Source: an uncultured Erysipelotrichaceae bacterium
GTDB taxonomy: Bacteria; Bacillota_I; Bacilli_A; Erysipelotrichales; Erysipelotrichaceae
Length of the DNA: 5,333 bases
Direction: 5' to 3'
Assembly: GCA_902796465.1 (NCBI GenBank)
Contig: CADBPK010000049.1
Coordinates: forward strand, 1 to 5,333
A program made the translations under genes and the position numbers. Positions 1 to 5,190 of the stretch are shown here, piece by piece (the first letter of the stretch is position 1; each line of letters begins with the position of its first letter). A model generated the notes under the pieces. The model did not search any database. It saw only the letters and a list, made by a program, of their open reading frames with translations, and was not told where the DNA came from.

Positions 1-188
1 CGGAATACCGTATCCAGTACCTGGTACTTGTTTTCATAATGCCCGTAAAAGGCATTCCTGGAGATGCGGGCCTTATTGCAGATATCCTTGATGTGGATAT
101 CCTCCATATCATACTGCGCCGCAAAAAACATAAACGCATCAATGATCAGTTCTTCTGTCTTGATATACCGCAGATCTGTTGCTTTCAT
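1..188 (-). CDS. TetR/AcrR-family transcriptional regulator, N-terminal part (cut by window edge)
   Basis: The minus-strand reading frame starts with ATG at 188-186 and stays open to the window edge, giving the first 62 residues. It begins MKATDLRYIKTEELIIDAF and continues through a TetR-type helix-turn-helix. The segment IHIKDICNKARISRN is the HTH, and AFYGHYENKYQVLD is the strongly conserved end of the recognition helix and following helix (residues about 33-59). The family consists of one-component DNA-binding repressors whose C-terminal domain, not visible here, binds a small ligand. An AAGGAAG ribosome-binding site at 202-196 supports the start. The gene is divergent from the flavoenzyme operon at 380 and shares a short promoter region with it, so by inference it regulates that operon and perhaps itself. 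The ligand cannot be judged without the C-terminus. Confidence 0.9.
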   Translation of the reverse strand, partial: MKATDLRYIKTEELIIDAFMFFAAQYDMEDIHIKDICNKARISRNAFYGHYENKYQVLDTVF

Positions 189-228
189 TATAAAACTTCC
201 TTAAATGACACTTTGTTTCCCTGTGTAC

Positions 229-257
229 CTTATCTCACATTGTTTTTTCTTTGTCAA
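229..257 (-). promoter_or_regulatory. Sigma-A-type promoter for the TetR-family gene
   Basis: On the minus strand a perfect TTGACA -35 box (257-252) is followed after 17 nt by GATAAG (234-229), which matches the -10 consensus at four of six positions. Transcription would start about 35 nt upstream of the TetR ATG. The -35 box directly abuts the candidate -35 box of the plus-strand operon promoter, so one bound regulator could affect both directions. Confidence 0.6.
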
Positions 258-287
258 TTGTAAGGGGACTTTTACTGCTGATATATT
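258..287 (+). promoter_or_regulatory. Candidate promoter of the reductase/NTF2-like operon
   Basis: TTGTAA (258-263), an 18-nt spacer and TATATT (282-287) form a plausible sigma-A promoter. A TG dinucleotide one base before the -10 box (279-280) makes it an extended -10. Transcription would start near 294, leaving a leader of about 86 nt. A second perfect TATAAT lies at 322-327, but I see no -35 box at the right distance for it. Assigned by consensus matching only. Confidence 0.5.
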
Positions 288-307
288 GAAATCAGAGAGA
301 TGAGCAA

Positions 308-341
308 GGATTTCCGGACAATATAATCCAATCAGAAATCC
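308..341. repeat. Inverted repeat in the operon leader, possible operator
   Basis: GGATTTC (308-314) and GAAATCC (335-341) are perfect 7-nt inverted arms separated by 20 nt. The centre contains the TATAAT at 322-327. The position, just downstream of the candidate promoter and upstream of the first gene, fits a repressor site for the divergent TetR protein or an RNA hairpin in the leader. The spacing is long for a typical TetR operator, so the assignment is tentative. Confidence 0.35.
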
Positions 342-364
342 CTTTCATCATGCGCTTAAGCATT

Positions 365-371
365 AAGGAGG
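365..371 (+). promoter_or_regulatory. Ribosome-binding site that fixes the reductase start
   Basis: AAGGAGG lies 8 nt upstream of the ATG at 380. It decides against the in-frame ATG at 350, which would add ten residues and has no purine-rich site before it. The bases ATGCGCTT occur at both 350-357 and 380-387, so the upstream ATG looks like a start by chance. Confidence 0.85.
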
Positions 372-379
372 ACACAATT

Positions 380-2320
380 ATGCGCTTCAACAAAACATTT
401 TCCCCGTACAGGATCGGCAGTGTTGACATCAAGAACAGACTGATCATGCCAGCAATGGATTCCGGTGTATTCGATCAGAAAGGTTTCGTTTACCAGCCGA
501 CTCTCGACTATTACGGAGCACGTGCTGCCGGTGGTTTCGGACTGATCATTATCGAGATCACAGCAGTTGAACCTTCCGGCGTAGGTATGCCCTGCGAGCC
601 TGCAGGATGGACAGACGAATGCATCCCCGGCATGACAAAGCTCGCTTCCGTTATTCACGAACACGGCGCAAAGACCATCGTCCAGCTGCACCATGCAGGA
701 CGTGAAACGGTTTCCGTATTATCCGGAAAGGTCGTCGCACCGTCTGCTGTACCATGCCCGACAAACCGTGAAACACCGAAAGAATTCACGACAGAAGAAG
801 TCTATGAACTGATCCAGCACTATATCGACGCTGCCGTCAGAATGAAGAAGGCAGGATTTGACGGTGTCGAGATCCACGCTTCCCACGGCTACATGGGCGG
901 CCAGTTCCTCTCCCCGCGTTCCAACAAGCGTGTTGACGAATTCGGCGGCGGCGTAGAAGGCCGTGCCTACTTCATGAAGCTTGTATGCGAAGGCATCAAG
1001 AAAGCATGCGGCGAAGACTTTGCCGTAACGACAAGACTTTCCTCCAAGGAAAACAGGATCGGCGGTCTCGAAATGGAAGAGACGATCGTATACGCAGCGA
1101 TGCTGGAAGAATACGGTTATGACGCCCTGCATATTTCCGCAGGTACATATGAGACCTGGGAGACCATCGTTCCGCCGACCGCATGGCCGTCCGGATGGAA
1201 CCTCGCAAGCGCAAGAAGGATCAAGGAAGCAGTTGATATCCCGGTTATCTCCGTAGGTCTGTTCCATGATCCGTGGACCATTGAAACAGCGATCAGACGC
1301 GGTGACTGCGACGCCGTTTCCCTCGGCCGTCAGTCCATCGCTGATCCGGAATTCCCGAACAAGGCTGTCGGCGGTGCCGTTGAGGACATCATCCCGTGTA
1401 TCGGATGCACGCAGAGATGCATGGAATTCAACTATCCGGAAAACCTGATGCCGGGCGACTGGGGTGTCGGATGTATGTACAACCCGCAGTCCAGCCACAG
1501 GGCTGACAGAATGCTCACAAAGACAGATGCCCCGAAGAAGGTCGTCGTTGTCGGTGCAGGTCCTGCCGGCCTCACAGCAGCCTGGATGTCCGCATACAGA
1601 GGACATGATGTTACCCTCATCGAAAAGAACGACAAACTCGCAGCCGGCGGCCAGCTCCGCATCGGTGCGTTCCCTCCGTTCAAACAGCCTCTGACAAGGG
1701 CGATCCGTTACATGCTGCACATGTGCGAAAAGAACGGTGTTGAGATGAAGTGGAACACAGAAGCCACACCGGAACTCCTCAAGGAACTCAAAGCTGATGT
1801 CATCATCATGGCAACAGGTGCGAAACCATCCGTTCCGCCGATCAAGGGCCTCAAGGAAACAGGCGTTGTCCTGGCAAACGATGTCCTGCTCGGAACACCG
1901 GTACTCCAGCAGTCCGCACTCATCATCGGCGGCGGCGAAGTCGGTGCAGAAACAGCAGAATACGCGACAGACTACTGCTCCAGAGTTGCGATCGTTGAGA
2001 TGCTGCCGGAAATCGTTCCGACGCTCTACCTCACAGTCCGCAACGCTATGCTGAAGAGAATCAAGGAAGAAGAGATCGAAGTCTACACAAAGACAAAAGT
2101 CCTCGAATTCATCCCGGGCGGCGTAAGAGCTGAAAAAGACGGCGAAGAGATCACTCTCGACGGCTTCGACACAGTCATCCTCGCCCTCGGTTCCAAACCG
2201 TATGTACCGTTTGACGCAGAAGGTCTGGCAGACAAAGTCTATGTCATCGGTGACGCAGATGCAGTCAAGGATGCCAAGTGGGCGATCTACAAGGCATACC
2301 GTACCGCAATGGAGATCTAA
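380..2320 (+). CDS. Old Yellow Enzyme-type NADH:flavin oxidoreductase / 2,4-dienoyl-CoA (enoate) reductase-like, FMN + 4Fe-4S + FAD
   Basis: The 646-residue protein has the full layout of the 2,4-dienoyl-CoA reductase / enoate reductase / BaiCD-BaiH family, which are cytoplasmic enzymes that move hydride from NAD(P)H through FAD and 4Fe-4S to FMN and reduce (or in bai enzymes desaturate) a C=C next to a carbonyl. Residues about 1-335 form the FMN TIM barrel: QLHHAGR at 102-108, HASHGY at 166-171 (ligand-binding His pair and active-site Tyr), and GRQSIADPEFPNK at 316-328. Cys340, 343, 347 and 365 are the likely cluster ligands. A first Rossmann motif GAGPAG spans 392-397, a second GGGEVG 517-522, with Glu540 ending its second strand (suggesting NADH), and a late YVIGDA segment contains G624-D625. 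No signal peptide is seen. It is first in a two-gene operon with an NTF2-like partner and a divergent TetR gene. The substrate is undetermined: enoate, dienoyl-CoA, steroid enone or bile-acid intermediate are all possible. Confidence 0.93.
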   Translation: MRFNKTFSPYRIGSVDIKNRLIMPAMDSGVFDQKGFVYQPTLDYYGARAAGGFGLIIIEITAVEPSGVGMPCEPAGWTDECIPGMTKLASVIHEHGAKTIVQLHHAGRETVSVLSGKVVAPSAVPCPTNRETPKEFTTEEVYELIQHYIDAAVRMKKAGFDGVEIHASHGYMGGQFLSPRSNKRVDEFGGGVEGRAYFMKLVCEGIKKACGEDFAVTTRLSSKENRIGGLEMEETIVYAAMLEEYGYDALHISAGTYETWETIVPPTAWPSGWNLASARRIKEAVDIPVISVGLFHDPWTIETAIRRGDCDAVSLGRQSIADPEFPNKAVGGAVEDIIPCIGCTQRCMEFNYPENLMPGDWGVGCMYNPQSSHRADRMLTKTDAPKKVVVVGAGPAGLTAAWMSAYRGHDVTLIEKNDKLAAGGQLRIGAFPPFKQPLTRAIRYMLHMCEKNGVEMKWNTEATPELLKELKADVIIMATGAKPSVPPIKGLKETGVVLANDVLLGTPVLQQSALIIGGGEVGAETAEYATDYCSRVAIVEMLPEIVPTLYLTVRNAMLKRIKEEEIEVYTKTKVLEFIPGGVRAEKDGEEITLDGFDTVILALGSKPYVPFDAEGLADKVYVIGDADAVKDAKWAIYKAYRTAMEI

Positions 2321-2323
2321 ATC

Positions 2324-2659
2324 ATGAAAGTCAGTGAGATCCTCGAAAAATACGTTGCAGGATTAAATTCCGGCAACGCTGACCAGGTCGCAGAACTGTA
2401 TGCGGAAGAATGTGACTTCGTAGACGGCGGCGCAAGACCGTTCGGATTCCCGGATGTCGTTGCCCACGGAAAAGAAGAAGTACGTGCCGCATTCAAAGGC
2501 GTATTTGAAACTTACAAGGTAGAAGCGAAGATCGTCAAACTCAACCCGAATTCCATGGAATACGACGTTGAACTGGCAGGCCTGCACATCCCGTGCATCG
2601 GCGCAGCTACCTGCAACGAAGATGGTTCCATCAGGGAATACATCGTCCGTCCCCGCTAA
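2324..2659 (+). CDS. NTF2-like / SnoaL-like protein related to ketosteroid isomerase
   Basis: This small protein (111 residues) has the NTF2/SnoaL cone-fold pattern: an N-terminal helix pair (KYVAGLNSGNADQVAELY), a strand with FVDGG, then HGKEEVRAAF and a terminal CNEDGSIREYIV strand. Aligned from memory with Pseudomonas putida ketosteroid isomerase, Tyr10 matches catalytic Tyr16 and Asp34 matches the proton-transfer Asp40 with identical 24-residue spacing. The position of oxyanion-hole Asp103 falls on Gly93. It is shorter than classical KSI (about 125-131 residues) and lacks the last strand. Members of the fold act as isomerases, dehydratases (BaiE, bile-acid 7alpha-dehydratase) or non-catalytic binding proteins. 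The ATG follows the reductase stop by 3 nt with GGAG at 2311-2314, so translation is probably coupled and the two proteins likely work on the same compound. Specific activity is unproven. Confidence 0.85.
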   Translation: MKVSEILEKYVAGLNSGNADQVAELYAEECDFVDGGARPFGFPDVVAHGKEEVRAAFKGVFETYKVEAKIVKLNPNSMEYDVELAGLHIPCIGAATCNEDGSIREYIVRPR

Positions 2660-2678
2660 GCACATATTTACACTTTCA

Positions 2679-2711
2679 GGAAGTCGTGTAATCCCGCACG
2701 GCTTTCTTTTT
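2679..2711 (+). terminator. Rho-independent terminator of the reductase/NTF2-like operon
   Basis: GGAAGTCGTG (2679-2688) pairs with CACGGCTTTC (2697-2706) over ten base pairs including two G-T wobbles, with an 8-nt loop, followed by a run of five T (2707-2711). It lies 20 nt after the stop of the NTF2-like gene. It separates that operon from the next gene, only 29 nt downstream, although some readthrough is possible. Confidence 0.75.
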
Positions 2712-2739
2712 GCTTATAATGAAGGAGGAGGAATACGCT

Positions 2740-3687
2740 ATGTCAAATGTAAGGGACAGGAACGTCATCGATCTCACATATATCGAAGACGATAAGTACA
2801 TACTGGTCATATCCGATGATATGGAATGGAATTTCGGTATACGGCAGGATCACGGACGTGCCCTGCAGGACAAGATCAACGACTATCTGGGATATATTGC
2901 CAGCGGCCAGGCGCAAGAAGCCCAGCCCCGAAAACGTCCTGTCATCCGGGTCGTCGGGGAATACCCCTTCAGCCGTTACTGCCTGGATTTCCTGGAAAGA
3001 GTCAGGAACTTCGTCAAAAACAAGGATGATATCTGCGATATCGAATGGACACACGCGGAAGAAAAGGAATGGAATGACGGCTTTTCCGATGATTTCGTCT
3101 TTGACCCGGAACAGGTCTATATACGCATCAAAAAGAACTGGGCAAAGGATCCCTTAAATGAAGTATCCCTGATGGCCATCGATGAAAGAGAGTGCGATTA
3201 CAACAATATGCCCATGTACAGGTACATGGACAGCTTTGTATACATGTTCATGCAGGATACCGGCAAAGTATTCTCCTATCTGACATATGACATGCTGCCG
3301 GAAGGAATCGATATACAGAAACTGCAGGAGCTTGCCGTCAATAATATGTCCAAAGTACAGTACCGTTTATCCGAATCAAAACATAAAGGCATCTACGGCA
3401 TTCTGGCGGGCGGTGACTTTGAAGCGGAATCCCTGCTCTTCCCGGAACTGTTCGGAAATATTGCGGAACAGCTTGGTGATGACCTGCTCATCAGCGTACC
3501 GACAAAGGACATCGTATTCATCACAAAGGCAAATGACAGAAAACTGGTAAAACAGCTTCTGAAACATGCCCGTAATATGTTTGAAACCAACCAGAAAGAA
3601 ACACCGTATCTCATCTTCTGCAAAGATATCTTCTTCTATTCAAAAAAGGACGGATCTTTAACGATCCATCCCGGATTACATCTTTAA
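2740..3687 (+). CDS. Uncharacterised protein, DUF6572-like N-terminus and DUF1444-like C-terminus
   Basis: The 315-residue cytoplasmic protein has no signal peptide or membrane segment. Residues about 8-57 (VIDLTYIEDDKYILVISDD, then DKINDYLGYIASGQ) resemble the DUF6572 family, including the following region with RPVIRVVGEYPFS (66-78). From about 140 to 311 it resembles DUF1444 (YtpQ-like) proteins, with GILAGGDFEAESLLFPELF at 220-238 and ISVPTKDIVFIT at 251-262. Families are named from recognition of these patterns, without a search, and neither has an established biochemical role. The ATG at 2740 is chosen because AGGAGG at 2726-2731 sits 8 nt before it; an in-frame TTG at 2710 and ATG at 2719 overlap the terminator tail or the ribosome-binding site itself. 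A terminator precedes the gene, so it is probably not part of the reductase operon. It ends facing the remnant gene at 3848. Confidence 0.75.
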   Translation: MSNVRDRNVIDLTYIEDDKYILVISDDMEWNFGIRQDHGRALQDKINDYLGYIASGQAQEAQPRKRPVIRVVGEYPFSRYCLDFLERVRNFVKNKDDICDIEWTHAEEKEWNDGFSDDFVFDPEQVYIRIKKNWAKDPLNEVSLMAIDERECDYNNMPMYRYMDSFVYMFMQDTGKVFSYLTYDMLPEGIDIQKLQELAVNNMSKVQYRLSESKHKGIYGILAGGDFEAESLLFPELFGNIAEQLGDDLLISVPTKDIVFITKANDRKLVKQLLKHARNMFETNQKETPYLIFCKDIFFYSKKDGSLTIHPGLHL

Positions 3688-3788
3688 TTTTACATATACA
3701 GGCAGTTCTGCGATTTATTTCCTGCGAAACTGAGCAAGAATATCTGCAGAGTCTGCTTATTATATTTTCCTGAATTATCTTATAAATA

Positions 3789-3830
3789 AAATACTCCCCC
3801 AAAGTTTTGTTCATCTTTCTGGGAGTATTT
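3789..3830. terminator. Two-way terminator between the DUF6572/DUF1444 gene and the XRE remnant
   Basis: AAATACTCCC (3789-3798) and GGGAGTATTT (3821-3830) are perfect 10-nt inverted arms, with an inner AAAG/CTTT pairing (3801-3804 with 3815-3818). On the minus strand the stem is followed by a T-rich tail and lies about 18 nt after the stop of the XRE-type remnant, so it was probably that gene's own terminator. On the plus strand the tail is a weaker T-rich stretch but could stop transcription from the gene ending at 3687. The rest of 3688-3847 shows no gene or clear RNA. Confidence 0.75.
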
Positions 3831-3847
3831 CATTTGTCAGTTATAGC

Positions 3848-3976
3848 TTAATCTTCTTTTCTGAATTCAACAATATCATTAGGAGTACAAGAAAGAATTT
3901 CACACAATCTGCTGAGGGTGTTCATGGTGATAGAAATATCGTTTTTGTACAGGGCAGCAGAGCAGGCATAATATTT
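3848..3976 (-). pseudogene. C-terminal remnant of an XRE/Cro-CI-type helix-turn-helix regulator
   Basis: On the minus strand the frame ending at TAA (3850-3848) encodes a tail beginning about AALYKNDISITMNTLSRLCE and ending TPNDIVEFRKED. This is the recognisable second half of short XRE-family (HTH_26-like) regulators: the recognition helix, the 'MNTLSRLCEIL' helix and the 'C.PNDIVEF' ending. The frame is closed by TGA at 3979-3977 and has no start codon with a ribosome-binding site. The usual first 30 or so residues with the initial helices are missing, and family resemblance fades near 3961. The regulator was therefore truncated by an insertion or deletion. The terminator at 3789-3830 fits as its original transcription end. 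An internal ATG at 3931-3929 exists but would give only a 25-residue peptide. Confidence 0.7.
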
Positions 3977-4049
3977 TCATCATGCCCGAAAGCAGAGACC
4001 CCCGTCGGGCGGCGCAAAATTGCTGCTCTGCCGAACGTACAGCAAAAAC
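3941..4049. repeat. Nested imperfect inverted repeats beside the XRE truncation point
   Basis: Four pairs of inverted arms occur in nested order: GTTTTTG (3941-3947) with CAAAAAC (4043-4049), GCAGAGCAG (3957-3965) with CTGCTCTGC (4023-4031), ATTTT (3973-3977) with AAAAT (4016-4020), and GCCCGA (3984-3989) with TCGGGC (4005-4010). Together they could fold as one imperfect hairpin of about 109 nt. The left arm includes the end of the XRE remnant, so the structure spans the break in that gene. It may be a small palindromic insertion, the end of a mobile element or chance. No family is recognised. Confidence 0.4.
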
Positions 4050-4128
4050 AAGTCCAACAGAATGGTTTGATTATCATTGAAAATGACTGGGCAGATTCCA
4101 AATTACGCAAAAGCGTTTCAAAAGGATC

Positions 4129-4172
4129 CAGCCTCAAGACAACATATATAATCTGGGCGTATGTTCAGGCTG
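4129..4172. repeat. Second imperfect hairpin in the gene-free stretch
   Basis: CAGCCT (4129-4134) pairs with AGGCTG (4167-4172) and AACATA (4141-4146) with TATGTT (4160-4165), with unequal unpaired bases on the two sides. There is no T-run after it, so it is not a standard terminator. In 4050-4197 I see no credible gene on either strand. Confidence 0.3.
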
Positions 4173-4197
4173 AGAGCCGACTGCATTCATACCCTCG

Positions 4198-4482
4198 TCA
4201 AACCAAACCGACGATTATATCGACTATCCTCTCATAGTCTATGTCATTCATGCCGCATCCGGCCTGGCTTTCACAATGAATCACGTTATTCCAAGAATTG
4301 AAAATGGAAATATAGGATTCCTTTTCCGGAGTGAAGAGAAGCAGACGCTTTGCCTTTTCATTCATGAGACCGGGATTGCTACAGCTGCCCCACCAGGCTG
4401 TCAGCTCATCAAATGTTTTCGGCATGTTGGAAGGATAATTCGGCGCTTCTTTGCCGAATGAAAGAAAGACAGTGAGCGGACG
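4198..4482 (-). pseudogene. Unrecognised ORF fragment, probable C-terminal end of a truncated gene
   Basis: The minus-strand frame is open from just after a TGA at 4485-4483 to TGA at 4200-4198, giving up to 94 residues. Composition is protein-like: KEAPNYPSNMPKTFDELTAW is followed by a Trp- and Cys-containing region (WWGSCSNPGLMNEKAKRLLL, FNSWNNVIH, ESQAGCG) and an acidic end. The only ATG (4425) sits within what reads as continuous sequence and has no ribosome-binding site, and no other good start exists. The most likely reading is the tail of a longer protein whose beginning was lost when the transposase sequence at 4525 arrived. I do not recognise the family and assign no function. Confidence 0.45.
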
Positions 4483-4524
4483 TCAGTCTGCACACTGCCT
4501 TTTCTGTTGTCTGCACCCTTATTC

Positions 4525-5139
4525 TTAAAACAAGTGTCTGGCGAGTTTATTGAGGGAATACATGATCCTGTTGCGGAACCGTTTGAAGTTCGAATAGCCG
4601 TTGGCCAGTTTCAGGATCTTCTTGATCAGAGAGTTCCTTCCCTCGATCTCGCAGAAGGAATTGAGGATCTCCGTCTTCCATTTCAAGAGCGTAAGAGAAA
4701 GATCTTCGAATTCCCGTATTCCGGAATAACGGTAATCCAGGACGATTTCCTCGAGTTCCGCCGTCAGCTTCTCCTTGTCTTTCTCTTTCGAATCGTTGAT
4801 GCGGATATAGCGGTGATAGAACTCATCGGAAAGGGAAAGTTCCGGATCGATCTTCTTCATCTTCTCCGGCAGTTCGAATTCGCTCAGGACGTAATGAAAA
4901 CAGAAAAGATCGCCAACATGATGTACCGCAACATCTGCCATATCTTCCTTCTTCAGCTTCGGTGCCAGTGATTCCGGACCGTATTCACGATACTTTTTTG
5001 CCCATAATCTGATTCTTTTCTCACCCCACTTGCCAAGATTCAGTCGTTCTGCGATCTGTTTGGCAGAAACCATACCGTTTATATAGTCTTCACTTGCCTT
5101 AATCTTTTCCTCATAGGATATCTTTGCTTTTCTTCCCAT
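4525..5139 (-). pseudogene. Chimeric transposase ORF: IS3-type OrfA head joined to ISL3-type transposase tail
   Basis: The minus-strand ORF (204 residues from ATG at 5139-5137) has two unlike parts. Residues 1-60 (MGRKAKISYEEKIKASEDY, then AKQIAERLNL, LWAKKYREYGPESLAPK) match the helix-turn-helix of IS3/IS150-group OrfA proteins. Residues about 95-200 match the end of ISL3-family DDE transposases: KIDPEL, LLKWKTEILNSF, IEGRNSLIKKILKLANGYSN, FKRFRNRIMYSLNK. The zone 61-95 is unassigned and should hold the join. The ISL3 part lacks the catalytic core's earlier Asp residues and the expected short loop with S-N-G before IEGRN (Phe162 is followed by CEIEG), so it cannot be an active transposase. 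GGAGG at 5155-5151 supports a start at 5139; a GTG at 5151 is also in frame but overlaps that site. It may still be translated as a DNA-binding fragment. Confidence 0.75.
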
Positions 5140-5155
5140 GAAAAATCCCACCTCC

Positions 5156-5190
5156 GTAGATACACTCGTTTTTGTATTTCGTGTGTCTAC
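5156..5190 (-). repeat. Inverted repeat directly upstream of the transposase ribosome-binding site
   Basis: GTAGATACAC (5156-5165) and GTGTGTCTAC (5181-5190) are inverted arms of ten bases with one wobble and a 15-nt loop. On the minus-strand transcript the hairpin would end immediately before the GGAGG at 5155-5151. It overlaps the candidate terminal repeat. Some insertion sequences use such structures to limit transposase translation from outside transcripts; that role here is inference. Confidence 0.45.

Noticed and set aside
1..20. Similarity between the window start and 4732-4750 (both with CGGAATA and TCCAG)
   Set aside because: The match is short and gapped and lies in unrelated coding contexts (TetR and transposase), so chance is the simplest explanation.
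350..379. Ten extra N-terminal residues for the reductase from ATG 350
   Set aside because: No ribosome-binding site precedes 350, while AAGGAGG lies 8 nt before ATG 380 and family members begin near this point.
719..1720. Long minus-strand open frame inside the reductase gene
   Set aside because: It is antisense to a clear, motif-rich flavoenzyme, and its translation looks like shadow sequence rich in Cys, Arg and Asp with no recognisable domain.
2715..2720. Perfect TATAAT just upstream of the DUF6572/DUF1444-like gene
   Set aside because: No -35 box lies 16-18 nt upstream, and a start there would fall within the ribosome-binding site. It overlaps the terminator tail, so it is more likely AT-rich coincidence.
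3922..4137. Minus-strand 71-codon frame overlapping the XRE remnant
   Set aside because: It overlaps the recognisable XRE tail in another frame on the same strand, has no ribosome-binding site, and its translation matches nothing I recognise.
3851..4235. Long plus-strand stretch without stops through 3851-4235
   Set aside because: The first part is antisense to the XRE remnant and there is no suitable start codon with a ribosome-binding site.
4486..4516. Two copies of GTCTGCAC as a possible CRISPR-like or element-end repeat
   Set aside because: Only two 8-nt copies exist, with a 15-nt gap and no further units. This is too little for an array, and they do not match the left terminal repeat.
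4507..4971. Plus-strand 154-codon frame opposite the transposase
   Set aside because: It is the antisense shadow of the ISL3-like coding sequence, which has clear family motifs on the minus strand.
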